53,697 nucleotides of DNA from RGIG3009 sp045648765 (GCA_045648765.1 JAZROQ010000025.1:1-53697); one strand, 5' to 3'; shown: positions 7,840 through 16,150, counted from the first letter of the stretch. Numbers and translations are program-made. The notes: generated by a model not told the origin, from the sequence alone.

Positions 7840-8653
7840 ATATGAATTCTTCCAATAACTTTTTAGCGGATAAAATATCTTTTTTTTGCTCTTCGCCCGA
7901 AATCTCACGTTCAATGGTTAACGTTCCGTCATACCTAAGCTCTTTCAATCGCTTGATAAGTGCCGGAAAGTTAACTTTCCCTTGCCCGAGCGGCGTTTCT
8001 TTCCCTAAATTTCTGCCGTCGGTAGGATACAAACCGTCTTTGGCGTGAACATCGCGCACATATTCTCCAAACACATCCAACGCATCCACAGGATTTGCCT
8101 TTCCGTAAAGAATCAAGTTGGCAGGGTCCAAATTGATTCCCAAATTACCCGTCTTTACGTCTTCTATGGTTCGGCGGAGAGTAACGGGTGTTTCTTGTCC
8201 CGTTTCGAACAACAAATATTGTCCGTTCTTTTGACAATACATCGCAACGTGTCGAATCGCACACAATACTTCATTGTATTCTTTACTCAACGGATTTTCA
8301 GGCAAGAAGCCCATGTGTGTTGCCATGTTTTCCACGCCTATCTTTTTGGCAAAATCCGAACCTTTTTTTAGTTCTTCCATTCTCAAAGAACGGTACTCCG
8401 ACGGCACCAACCCCAAGGTGAGCGGCCCTTCATAAAAATTCCATTCCGACGGACCACTCCATCCACACCAAAAAGTCGATATCTCAATTTTATATTTTTT
8501 GCAAGCTGCCAAAACAGCTTTGGCCACTTCATCTGTCAAAAGTTCTTGCTTCCAGCAGCAAAGTTGACAATAGTCAAAGCCCAATTCTCTTGCCACTTTA
8601 AACTTTTCATCAACCTCGGTACTATCCAGATTTACAAGCACACCTAATTTCAT
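7838..8653 (-). CDS. sugar phosphate isomerase/epimerase family protein (AP-endonuclease-2-like TIM barrel)
   Basis: 271-residue single-domain TIM barrel of the xylose-isomerase-like family. Likely metal ligands are visible: Glu in FETGQET, Asp in NLDPANL, His in VHAKDG and Glu in IEREI. The family isomerises or epimerises sugars and inositols; nothing nearby fixes the substrate. ATG at 8653 is preferred over the TTG three bases upstream because of the AAGGATGG site. It lies 26 bp after the CAT-fold gene and is probably co-transcribed with it. Confidence 0.85.
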   Translation of the reverse strand: MKLGVLVNLDSTEVDEKFKVARELGFDYCQLCCWKQELLTDEVAKAVLAACKKYKIEISTFWCGWSGPSEWNFYEGPLTLGLVPSEYRSLRMEELKKGSDFAKKIGVENMATHMGFLPENPLSKEYNEVLCAIRHVAMYCQKNGQYLLFETGQETPVTLRRTIEDVKTGNLGINLDPANLILYGKANPVDALDVFGEYVRDVHAKDGLYPTDGRNLGKETPLGQGKVNFPALIKRLKELRYDGTLTIEREISGEEQKKDILSAKKLLEEFI

Positions 8654-8682
8654 CAATTATTCCATCCTTTCCATGTTTAGTG

Positions 8683-9306
8683 CTATTTCACTTTTCTAAT
8701 TTCGTTTTGCAAATTTTCCAAAAATCTACCGGCATGAGCACCATCCATTTGAGTGTGATGAAATTGAAAAGAAACGGGAAGATAATAGCGTAATCCCTTT
8801 TTTCGATACTTACCCCAAATCATAAAAGGATTGTTAAAAATACCGCTATTCATTCCCACTACGCCATCAATTTCGGTATGGATAATCGCAGAAGTGCCAA
8901 TCACCATACTTTCGGCAGACAAATCTCGGTCTTCACATGTAGCCGCTACTTGTTCCGTATAGTTCAAATAATCACGGTTAAACGTTTCCAAATCTTCTGT
9001 ATAAAAAACATCACACGAACTCACTTCGCCGTCTTTGTTTTTCACAATAGTATTAACGGCAAGGGTGTCATATTGTATCAGTTTATCCCCAACCGGAAGA
9101 AGGTAAAACTCTTTCACGCAAGAAGCTGCTTTTCCAATACAATATCCCAACAGCATATTAATTTTCATCTGTTTTCTTTTGGATATACGAACAAGGTGTG
9201 TTACGTCTAACGTTTTAAAAAACGTGACCATCGGATTTGGCGCTTTCATCCAAAGCTCATATGCCGAAGCCCTTGTGGTATCATTGGGATTCACTTCTCT
9301 TACCAT
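8683..9306 (-). CDS. chloramphenicol acetyltransferase-fold acetyltransferase
   Basis: 207-residue protein of the trimeric CAT family (PF00302). The catalytic His motif is present as HHTQMDGAHAGRFLENL, matching HHxxxDG. The segment that in classical CAT reads NPWxSFTSFD is replaced here by SAIIHTEIDGVV, so the usual chloramphenicol-contacting residues are not seen. I therefore call it an acetyltransferase of unknown acceptor, not a resistance gene. ATG at 9306 has GAGGAG upstream; it heads a likely two-gene operon with the sugar isomerase-like gene. Confidence 0.82.
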   Translation of the reverse strand: MVREVNPNDTTRASAYELWMKAPNPMVTFFKTLDVTHLVRISKRKQMKINMLLGYCIGKAASCVKEFYLLPVGDKLIQYDTLAVNTIVKNKDGEVSSCDVFYTEDLETFNRDYLNYTEQVAATCEDRDLSAESMVIGTSAIIHTEIDGVVGMNSGIFNNPFMIWGKYRKKGLRYYLPVSFQFHHTQMDGAHAGRFLENLQNEIRKVK

Positions 9307-9405
9307 TGCTTTCTCCTCGTTCCATACAAAAAATTTGAATGTCTTTTCCTAATACTTTTTTCTATTAAACTACCTCTTATCTGTGCTCCTTTTTCGTTTT
9401 TTATG

Positions 9406-9434
9406 ATTGTATCATAACAAAAAATCTTTTGCAA
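9406..9434 (-). promoter_or_regulatory. promoter of the CAT-fold/isomerase operon
   Basis: Minus strand TTGCAA at 9434-9429, 17-bp spacer, TACAAT at 9411-9406. Confidence 0.65.
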
Positions 9435-9476
9435 TATTAAGGAGCATTTGCTAAAATTCAAAACTACACCATTTAA

Positions 9477-9510
9477 CAAAAACCGCACCCTTTGCAGGGT
9501 GCGGTTTTTG
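9477..9510 (-). terminator. terminator after the tRNA-Ser pair
   Basis: Perfect 14-bp stem, CAAAAACCGCACCC with GGGTGCGGTTTTTG and a six-base loop, directly after the encoded CCA of tRNA-Ser(GCT). Confidence 0.9.
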
Positions 9511-9511
9511 T

Positions 9512-9602
9512 TGGCGGAGAAGGAGGGACTCGAACCCTCGCGCCGGTTACCCGACCTACGCCCTTAGCAGGGGCGCCTCGTCACCAACTTGAGTACTTCT
9601 CC
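9512..9602 (-). tRNA. tRNA-Ser (anticodon GCT)
   Basis: 91-nt tRNA. The acceptor stem GGAGAAG pairs with CTTCTCC, then discriminator G and encoded CCA. The anticodon loop in CCCTGCTAAGGG gives GCT, reading AGC/AGU. A long variable arm and the TTCGAGTCC T-loop fit a class II serine tRNA. Confidence 0.95.
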
Positions 9603-9661
9603 ATATCATAAACCGCGTGCGGTGAGCAAGCGGTTTACCTATTTAATTTTGAAAGAAAGTG

Positions 9662-9748
9662 TGGCGGAGAGGAAGGGATTCGAACCCTTGGCTCTTTCGA
9701 GTCACTGGTTTTCAAGACCAGCTCCTTAAACCGCTCGGACACCTCTCC
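9662..9748 (-). tRNA. tRNA-Ser (anticodon TGA)
   Basis: 87-nt class II tRNA. Acceptor GGAGAGG/CCTCTCC, discriminator G, encoded CCA. Anticodon loop within CTGGTCTTGAAAACCAG gives TGA, reading UCN codons; TTCGAATCC T-loop and a long variable arm are visible. Upstream of tRNA-Ser(GCT) and likely co-transcribed with it. Confidence 0.95.
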
Positions 9749-9764
9749 GTAGTCAACGATATGT

Positions 9765-9793
9765 ATCATATCATTTTCCGTGAGAAATGTCAA
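9765..9793 (-). promoter_or_regulatory. promoter of the tRNA-Ser pair
   Basis: Minus strand TTGACA at 9793-9788, 17-bp spacer, TATGAT at 9770-9765, about 17 bp upstream of the first tRNA. Confidence 0.8.
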
Positions 9794-9819
9794 CAAAAAA
9801 GTGGCATTTGCTTTTAAAA

Positions 9820-10491
9820 TTATAAATAGCGTAACAAGTCCATCGGGGTGTCGAGTAATATTTCCGCACCGGCGCTTCGCAACTCTTCTTCCCCACGGAA
9901 CCCCCAAACAGCACCCGCGCAAATCATTCCTGCATTATGTGCCGTTTGCACATCCACATCGGAATCCCCCACGTAAATGGTGTTTTCGGGCAACACATTC
10001 AACTCTGCCAACGCCAAGTTGGTCACCGTGGCATCCGGCTTATGCGGTCTATTTTGCACGTTGCCACCATAAAGGCAACCGACAGCAAAACCCGAAAACA
10101 AGGTGTCCACCACTTGTTTTGCTTGCTTTTCGGGCTTGTTGGTCACAATCCCCCACGGAATATGCCGCCTATCCAACTCGGTAAGCAACGGCAAAACACC
10201 TTCATACGGCGCGGTTTTCTTGCAAAAATTCGCACCATATATCTCCAAAAACCGTTTGTATGCCAACGAAAGCGTTTCTTTGTTAGTGTTTGGGGGCATG
10301 GCACGTTCCACAAGCTTATAGCCGCCGTTCCCCACAAAATGCCGATAGGCGTCCAAAGGATGCACCGGTGTACCGTCGGCAGAACCCGCACCAAAATCGC
10401 GCAATGTGGCTTCCACCGCATCCGCCAAATCTTCCAAAGTATCCACTAAGGTACCGTCCAAATCAAATAACACAGCTTTTTGGGGTGTCAT
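9820..10491 (-). CDS. HAD-family phosphatase, phosphoglycolate phosphatase-like
   Basis: 223-residue HAD hydrolase. Motif I is FDLDGTLVDT at the N-terminus (nucleophile Asp and acid-base Asp), motif II Thr is in WGIVTNKPEKQ, the conserved Lys follows, and motif III is VGDSDVDV. The helical cap after motif I fits the Gph/PpaX group. ATG at 10491 overlaps the potD stop as ATGA, so I reject the longer reading that would start at 10617 inside potD. Its coupling to a polyamine importer is unexplained; a housekeeping phosphatase simply appended to the operon is also possible. Confidence 0.88.
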   Translation of the reverse strand: MTPQKAVLFDLDGTLVDTLEDLADAVEATLRDFGAGSADGTPVHPLDAYRHFVGNGGYKLVERAMPPNTNKETLSLAYKRFLEIYGANFCKKTAPYEGVLPLLTELDRRHIPWGIVTNKPEKQAKQVVDTLFSGFAVGCLYGGNVQNRPHKPDATVTNLALAELNVLPENTIYVGDSDVDVQTAHNAGMICAGAVWGFRGEEELRSAGAEILLDTPMDLLRYL

Positions 10492-11660
10492 GCTTTCTTC
10501 CCTCTTATTTTGCAAAACAGTTTTACAACATAAATTGCCAAAAAAACAATTGCCAAAACCCCTACCAAAGCGGTAAAGAGTCCCCAGCGCGGATCGGCGC
10601 GTTTTAATTTCATCCACAAGCCGTCCATGTAAGCGTTGACATTGTCGGGCAACGTCAAATACATTTCTGTTTTTACCAATAATTCTTCATCGGGATAAAA
10701 GTTTTTATTTTCACCAATTTCGGGGTCCAGCAATGCTTTTGCCCCATCATGCGGTGTGGAATAGCCAATATATTCCGCATTCAAAAGCGCAATATCGGTA
10801 CGGCACAAAAAGTTGATATATTCTTCCGCTTCCCGCTTGTGCGGAGAGTTGGCGGGAACACACAGCGCATCGGCAAAAAGATTGGTGCCTTCTTGCGGCA
10901 CAAAGAAGTCAATGTCGGGGTTACCTTCCTCTTCGTCCATCATGATAATCCCGTCACCGGCATAGTACGGAGCAATCCACGCCTCTTCGTTAATCATTTT
11001 GTCATACACTTGGTCCATCACATATTGATGCAACACCGGTTTTTGCTTTCTGAGTTCCTCGTATGCTGCATCCCATTGCGATAAATCCATTGTGTTCAAT
11101 GAGAAACCGCATTTGAGCAGCGCAATACCAAAGGCATCACGCGGGTTGTCAAACATAAAAATACGCCCACTGTATTTTTCATCCCACAACAAATCCCAAC
11201 CTTGTTGCAAGTCTTCTTCGTCAACGTATTTGGTATTGTAAAAAATACCCACTGTCCCCCACGTGTACGGCACCGAATATTCATTGGTTGGGTCGTATGA
11301 GGGATTACGCAAGGAAGTGTTAATTTGCGAAAAATTAGGGATGTTTTCAAAATCCAATTTCGCAAGTTTTCCTTCGCGCAACATTTTCCCCACCATGTAG
11401 TCAGAAGGAACAATGACATCGTATACCGCAGCACCCGAATCCAGCACCGCATACATGCTTTCGTTATCGGTAAAGTTTTTGTAATTAACTTTAATACCCG
11501 TTTCTTCGGTGAACATATCGTTAACGTCGGGGTCGATATATTCACCCCAGTTGTATACGTTCAGCGTCACGTCGCGATTCGGTTCACCCGCCGCCGACAC
11601 TGTCGGCACCACACCGCACAACAAAAGGCAGCACAACAAAACAGCTAAAAGGCGTTTCAT
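10488..11660 (-). CDS. potD: spermidine/putrescine ABC transporter substrate-binding protein with C-terminal membrane anchor
   Basis: Polyamine-binding subunit, 390 residues. It has a signal peptide (residues 1-24, ending SAAG) but no lipobox Cys. The mature region matches PotD: YNWGEYIDPD near residue 36, SDYMVGKMLREGKL and VPYTWGTVGIFYNT. Unlike typical lipoprotein PotD, the last 32 residues form a hydrophobic helix (about 360-381) followed by CKIRGKKA, so it is probably tethered at its C-terminus. It overlaps potC and the HAD gene by ATGA at each end. Confidence 0.93.
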   Translation of the reverse strand: MKRLLAVLLCCLLLCGVVPTVSAAGEPNRDVTLNVYNWGEYIDPDVNDMFTEETGIKVNYKNFTDNESMYAVLDSGAAVYDVIVPSDYMVGKMLREGKLAKLDFENIPNFSQINTSLRNPSYDPTNEYSVPYTWGTVGIFYNTKYVDEEDLQQGWDLLWDEKYSGRIFMFDNPRDAFGIALLKCGFSLNTMDLSQWDAAYEELRKQKPVLHQYVMDQVYDKMINEEAWIAPYYAGDGIIMMDEEEGNPDIDFFVPQEGTNLFADALCVPANSPHKREAEEYINFLCRTDIALLNAEYIGYSTPHDGAKALLDPEIGENKNFYPDEELLVKTEMYLTLPDNVNAYMDGLWMKLKRADPRWGLFTALVGVLAIVFLAIYVVKLFCKIRGKKA

Positions 11661-12463
11661 TTGGAAGCCCCCTTTTTTTTGTTTGGTTCGGAACGCATTT
11701 GCAACACGTTCACTAAAATAAGCAACACAAGCACCGTACCGAACATTAACGTCGAAAGAGCGTTAATTTCGGGCGTGACACGGCGTTTAACCATGGCGTA
11801 AATCGTCACAGACAAGTTTTGCGCCGAAGCACCGGATGTAAACAAGCTGATAACAAAATCATCAAGCGACATGGTAAACGCCATCAAAGCACCTGTCAAA
11901 ATACCGGGGAAAATTTCAGGTACCATCACCTTCATAAAAGCAGCAAAAGGATGGCAGCCCAAATCTACCGCCGCCTCATACAAGTGCGGGTTTGCTTGGC
12001 GCAATTTAGGCAAGACTTGTAAAATCACATACGGAATACAAAACGTAATGTGCGAGAGCAGCAACGTAAAATATCCCGGTTGCAACCAACCCGTTGTTTG
12101 ATAAACAAAAACAAACAACAGCATAAGGGCAATACCTGTCACAATTTCAGGGTTAACCATCGGGAAATTGTTAATTGCCAATAACACACGGCGCATACGG
12201 CGGTTCACACTGCGAATACCGATTGCCGCCGCCGTACCGATAATGGTGGAAACAATTGTAGCAATCACCGCCACCGAAATTGTCACCCACAATGCCGACA
12301 AAATTTCACTGTCTTGGAACAACTCCTGATACCAACGCAAGGAAAAACCGTTCCACACCACACGGCTTTTGGAATCGTTAAACGAAAAGATGATCAGCAC
12401 CACAATCGGGGCATACAAAAAAGCAAAAATCAAACCGTTGTAAATACGAGAGAGAGTTTTCAT
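11657..12463 (-). CDS. potC: spermidine/putrescine ABC transporter permease PotC
   Basis: 268-residue inner-membrane permease with about six transmembrane helices. The EAA-type coupling motif lies around EAAVDLGCHPFAAFMKVMVP, which contacts PotA. Start ATG at 12463 shares a base with the potB stop (TAATG) and its stop overlaps the potD start (ATGA), so expression is tightly coupled. Confidence 0.95.
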   Translation of the reverse strand: MKTLSRIYNGLIFAFLYAPIVVLIIFSFNDSKSRVVWNGFSLRWYQELFQDSEILSALWVTISVAVIATIVSTIIGTAAAIGIRSVNRRMRRVLLAINNFPMVNPEIVTGIALMLLFVFVYQTTGWLQPGYFTLLLSHITFCIPYVILQVLPKLRQANPHLYEAAVDLGCHPFAAFMKVMVPEIFPGILTGALMAFTMSLDDFVISLFTSGASAQNLSVTIYAMVKRRVTPEINALSTLMFGTVLVLLILVNVLQMRSEPNKKKGASK

Positions 12464-13284
12464 TAAACTTCGTCCTCCTCTCCCTTATCCACCATACCGG
12501 TAATCGCCATGCAGATCAAAATCATGACCATCAACACCAGCGAAAGCGTAGCGCCAACATTATAGTTCGCGCCTTGGCCGATAAACATGGTTTCAATGGT
12601 ATCGCCTATCATCAAGGTTTTGCTGCCGCCAAGCAGTTTGGTAATAACAAACGTGCTGACTGCCGGCACAAACACCATGGTAATACCACTAAGCATACCG
12701 GGGATTGAAAGCGGCAACACCACTTTTTTGAACACTTGCAACGTATTGGAGCCCAAATCTTGCGCCGCTTCAATCACGCTGTTATCAATTTTTGCCATCA
12801 CGGAATAGAGCGGCAGTATCATAAAAGGCAAAAAGTTATATACCATGCCCAACACCACCGCGCCCGAAGTGTTGATAAGCGCCAAAGAACGCCCCTCGGG
12901 CAACAAACCGATCAAGCGCAAAAACTGGTTGATAAAACCATTGTTTTCGAGAAGCGACATCCAAGCATAGGTGCGCAGCAAAAAGTTCATCCACATAGGC
13001 AACATGATAATCATTACCATCGTTTGTTGCATGCGCCCTTGTGAACGAGAAATCGTATAAGCAAGCGGGAAAGCCAAAATCAAGCACAAAATCGTGGCAA
13101 GACCACCCAAGGCAATCGAGATGCCAAAGGTTCCGGCATATTCCACAATAGAATTCAAATTGGACAACGTAAACTGACCGTTACCATCGGTAAATGCAAA
13201 CCACAGCACGATACCCAGCGGCACAACGGTAAACAAAGCCATCCAAACCGCAAACGGCGCGGCAGCCGCTTTTGACTTCATCAT
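12463..13284 (-). CDS. potB: spermidine/putrescine ABC transporter permease PotB
   Basis: 273-residue permease with six predicted membrane helices and the EAA loop EAAQDLGSNTLQVFKKVVLP. It begins four bases inside the end of potA (ATGA) and ends one base into potC. A second in-frame ATG three bases later (13281) is equally possible. Pairs with PotC to form the membrane channel. Confidence 0.95.
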   Translation of the reverse strand: MMKSKAAAAPFAVWMALFTVVPLGIVLWFAFTDGNGQFTLSNLNSIVEYAGTFGISIALGGLATILCLILAFPLAYTISRSQGRMQQTMVMIIMLPMWMNFLLRTYAWMSLLENNGFINQFLRLIGLLPEGRSLALINTSGAVVLGMVYNFLPFMILPLYSVMAKIDNSVIEAAQDLGSNTLQVFKKVVLPLSIPGMLSGITMVFVPAVSTFVITKLLGGSKTLMIGDTIETMFIGQGANYNVGATLSLVLMVMILICMAITGMVDKGEEDEV

Positions 13285-14426
13285 GCCTCTGCCTCCGCGG
13301 CATCTTCGGTCAAATCGATTTCCGGATTAGCCATATCGTCAAATTCTTCGGAATACGAGCTGTAATCGCCAAATTGGTTAGAATATTCCGATTTTTTCAT
13401 AATGTGAATATCTTCGGGGTTGAGCACGATACCAATCACCGAATCCACGGGATAATAATCAGTGGTTTGAATCATCCATTTAAAGCCCTTAAAGTCAACA
13501 ATCGTTTCAAAATGAACGCCTTTAAAGGTAACCGCCGTAACCGTACCGGTCAGGTGACCTTGATTAGCGGGAACAATGTCAATATCTTCGGGACGGATGA
13601 CAACGTCTACCGCTTCGTTTTGTTCAAAACCGGCATCCAAGCAACTAAATTTGCGGCCAAAAAACTCCACAACATAGTCCTCGTGCATGATACCGTCCAA
13701 AATGTTACTTTCGCCGATAAAATCAGCCACAAAAGCGTTTTCCGGTTCGTTGTAAATATCTTGCGGGGTGCCGATTTGTTGAATTTTACCGTTATCCATA
13801 ACCACCACGGTATCCGACATCGAAAGGGCTTCTTCTTGGTCGTGCGTGACGTAAACAAAGGTAATACCCAAACTCTTTTGAATGTTTTTAAGTTCAACCT
13901 GCATGTCCTTGCGCAGTTTGAGATCCAAAGCGGCAAGCGGCTCATCCAACAACAAAACACGCGGGTTGTTGGCAAGTGCGCGCGCAATAGCCACCCGTTG
14001 CTGTTGACCACCCGAAAGCGTTTCCACTTTGCGTTTGTTAAACCCAACCAAGTTGACCAATTTGAGCATACGTTCGGTCGTTTCGCGGATTTCTTCAGGT
14101 TTTTTGTGTTGCAAACGCATGCCAAAAGCCACGTTCTCCTCCACATTCAAATGCGGGAACAACGCGTACCGTTGGAAAATGGTATTGACCTGGCGTTTGT
14201 AGGCAGGCAAGTCCGTAATGTCCTTACCATCAAATAAGACATTGCCGTTATCGGGTGAAACAAACCCGCCGATAATGCGCAACGTGGTAGTCTTTCCACA
14301 ACCGGAAGGACCCAGTAACGTTACGAATTCACCGTCGGAAATGTTGAGGTTTAGCCCACTCAACACCTGTTCCCCATCGAATGAAACGGTAATGTCTTTC
14401 AGTTTAATAATTTCTTTAGTTTGCAT
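13281..14426 (-). CDS. potA: spermidine/putrescine ABC transporter ATP-binding protein
   Basis: 381-residue ATPase. Walker A GPSGCGKTT at 39-47, signature LSGGQQQRVAIARAL, Walker B LLLDEPLAALD and H-loop VTHDQEEAL, then a C-terminal TOBE-like regulatory domain. The tail is unusually acidic (EEFDDMANPEIDLTEDAAEAE). I place the start at ATG 14426, seven bases after AAGGGGG; a longer reading to 14510 has no site and runs through the structured leader. First gene of potABCD-HAD. Confidence 0.93.
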   Translation of the reverse strand: MQTKEIIKLKDITVSFDGEQVLSGLNLNISDGEFVTLLGPSGCGKTTTLRIIGGFVSPDNGNVLFDGKDITDLPAYKRQVNTIFQRYALFPHLNVEENVAFGMRLQHKKPEEIRETTERMLKLVNLVGFNKRKVETLSGGQQQRVAIARALANNPRVLLLDEPLAALDLKLRKDMQVELKNIQKSLGITFVYVTHDQEEALSMSDTVVVMDNGKIQQIGTPQDIYNEPENAFVADFIGESNILDGIMHEDYVVEFFGRKFSCLDAGFEQNEAVDVVIRPEDIDIVPANQGHLTGTVTAVTFKGVHFETIVDFKGFKWMIQTTDYYPVDSVIGIVLNPEDIHIMKKSEYSNQFGDYSSYSEEFDDMANPEIDLTEDAAEAEA

Positions 14427-14665
14427 AATGCATCCCCCTTTGCGGTGTATATACGGCAAAGCACCGTATACAAAAGTTTCTTGTGGGCAGACAAAGTGCC
14501 CCCCGGACATGAAACCGCAGTACTTCGAGCCACGCCCTCCGCAAAGGGTTTTTCACAGCCATACCAAAACGGTTGACTGCGGCGCCGCCTCATACTGCTT
14601 TTATTATATTGCCGGATGCGTGTTTACTGCTGAAAATACATCTAACATCTCCTTTGTAAACAACA
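14427..14665 (-). promoter_or_regulatory. long structured 5' leader of potABCD, possible ribosome-site switch
   Basis: About 240 transcribed bases lie between the predicted start site and the potA ATG. On the minus-strand RNA, CCCTTTGCGG (14548-14539) is perfectly complementary to CCGCAAAGGG (14445-14436), which includes part of the potA Shine-Dalgarno AAGGGGG (14440-14434). A second local hairpin, TATACGG/CCGTATA, sits just upstream of the site. A tiny reading frame (MYFQQ, 14641-14624) follows AAAGGAG. I do not recognise a known riboswitch class. With the promoter and rarA terminator it explains the 374-bp gene-free stretch. Confidence 0.5.
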
Positions 14666-14671
14666 ATGTAA

Positions 14672-14700
14672 ACTATATCTTTTTTTACGCAAAAAGTCAA
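14672..14700 (-). promoter_or_regulatory. promoter of potABCD
   Basis: Minus strand TTGACT at 14700-14695, 17-bp spacer, TATAGT at 14677-14672. Confidence 0.7.
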
Positions 14701-14751
14701 TATATTTCCCCTTTTTTCTTCAATATTTCTTGTTTGACAAAATTTAGATAC

Positions 14752-14790
14752 AAAAAAACGGCAAAACACATTTGTTTTTGCCGTTTTTTT
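14752..14790. terminator. terminator after rarA
   Basis: Perfect 15-bp stem (AAAAAAACGGCAAAA with its complement at 14776-14790) and a nine-base loop; T-rich on both strands. It ends rarA on the minus strand. Confidence 0.85.
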
Positions 14791-14800
14791 ACAGTTTTTC

Positions 14801-16078
14801 TTAAAAATCCTTGATTTTTGACCAATACTCTGCAAAGCTCTTTTCGGTTTTATTATCCCCCGGTTTGTAGTATACGGTGTCTTTGAGAGCGTCAGGCAGG
14901 TACTGTTGTTTTACCCAATGGTTGGGATAGTCGTGCGGGTACTGATAAAACTGACCTTTACGCACCGCATCCTCGCCGTCAAAGTGCTTGTTTTGCAACT
15001 GACGAGGCACCGCACCGCTTTTGCCGGCAGCAATGTCTGCCATGGCGGCATCCAATGCCAAATAAGCGGAATTGGATTTGGGAGCAGTGGCAACCAAAAT
15101 AACCGCATCGGCAAGCGGGATGCGCGCTTCGGGCAACCCCACTTGGAAAGCGGCATCCACCGCGGATTTCACAATCGGCAATATCATGGGATACGCCAAG
15201 CCGACATCCTCGGCCGCGCACACCATCAGCCGTCGGCAAACAGAGGGTAAATCCCCTGCTTCCAACAATCGGGCCAAATAATGAATGGCGGCATCGGGGT
15301 CGGAACCGCGCATGGATTTTTGAAACGCCGATAACAAATCGTAATGTTCGTCGCCGTCTTTATCGTACCGCATGGCACTTTTTTGCGCCACTTGCCGCGC
15401 AATGTCTTCGGTGACCACGTAGTTACCCTTTTCGTCAGGTGTGGTGGCAAGCAAACACAGTTCCACCGCGTTGAGAGATTTGCGAACGTCGCCGCCGCAA
15501 CCGTGGGCAATGCAATTGACGACTTCGTCGGAGGCTTCAATGGTGCACTCACGTTCTTGCTGCAAAAAGTCAAAAGCGCGGCGCACAGCAGAGCAAACGT
15601 CGGACGGTTCCACCGCTTTGAACTCAAACACCGTAGAACGACTCAAAATAGCGCTGTATACGTAAAAATATGGGTTTTCGGTGGTGGAGGCAATCAGCGT
15701 GATGTTGCCGTTTTCGATATGCTCGAGCAAGGTTTGTTGCTGCTTTTTGTTGAAATACTGAATTTCGTCAAGATACAGCAAAATGCCGCCAGCACCAGCC
15801 AAGGTATTGACTTCTTCAAGCACAGCGCGAATATCCGCTGTGGAGGCAGTTGTACCGTTGAGTTTGTGCAAACGCATATCCGTCCGCTCGGCAATAATAC
15901 GCGCTAAGGTGGTTTTGCCCACCCCCGACGGACCATAAAAAATCAAATTGGGAATCTTGCCCGATTCAATGATCGTGCGCAACGCTTTGCCGGGTGCCAA
16001 CAAATGTTGTTGACCAACCATTTCGTCCATCGTGTTTGGACGGATGCGGTCGGCAAGCGGTGAAATGTTTTGGCTCAT
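14801..16078 (-). CDS. rarA: replication-associated recombination protein A (AAA+ ATPase)
   Basis: 425-residue AAA+ protein of the RarA/MgsA/WRNIP1 family that acts at stalled replication forks. The N-terminal part holds Walker A FYGPSGVGKTT, Walker B LYLDEIQYF and sensor STTENPYFY; the C-terminal part carries the tetramerisation region ending in the family motif YQYPHDYPNHWV followed by QQYLPD. Usual length. Start ATG at 16078 follows AAAGGAGG. Divergent from nth. Confidence 0.96.
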   Translation of the reverse strand: MSQNISPLADRIRPNTMDEMVGQQHLLAPGKALRTIIESGKIPNLIFYGPSGVGKTTLARIIAERTDMRLHKLNGTTASTADIRAVLEEVNTLAGAGGILLYLDEIQYFNKKQQQTLLEHIENGNITLIASTTENPYFYVYSAILSRSTVFEFKAVEPSDVCSAVRRAFDFLQQERECTIEASDEVVNCIAHGCGGDVRKSLNAVELCLLATTPDEKGNYVVTEDIARQVAQKSAMRYDKDGDEHYDLLSAFQKSMRGSDPDAAIHYLARLLEAGDLPSVCRRLMVCAAEDVGLAYPMILPIVKSAVDAAFQVGLPEARIPLADAVILVATAPKSNSAYLALDAAMADIAAGKSGAVPRQLQNKHFDGEDAVRKGQFYQYPHDYPNHWVKQQYLPDALKDTVYYKPGDNKTEKSFAEYWSKIKDF

Positions 16079-16108
16079 ACGGTGCCTCCTTTCTGTCGTT
16101 ATATTTGT

Positions 16109-16137
16109 ATCATACCTTTTTTTATCACATTATGCAA
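16109..16137 (-). promoter_or_regulatory. promoter of rarA
   Basis: Minus strand TTGCAT at 16137-16132, 17-bp spacer, TATGAT at 16114-16109. Confidence 0.7.
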
Positions 16138-16150
16138 GTATCTTTTTTCG

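Noticed and set aside
8683..9306. Chloramphenicol resistance gene
   Set aside because: CAT fold and catalytic His are present, but classical acceptor-site residues are missing and there is no sign of transfer around it.
9635..9922. 95-codon frame through the tRNA-Ser region
   Set aside because: It crosses tRNA-Ser(TGA) and the end of the HAD gene; tRNA identity is unambiguous.
13272..14237. 321-codon plus-strand frame
   Set aside because: Antisense to potA, with no recognisable domain.
14399..14593. 64-codon frame overlapping the pot leader and the potA start
   Set aside because: No ribosome site before its ATG, no homology recognised and out of frame with potA; the leader is better explained as structured RNA.
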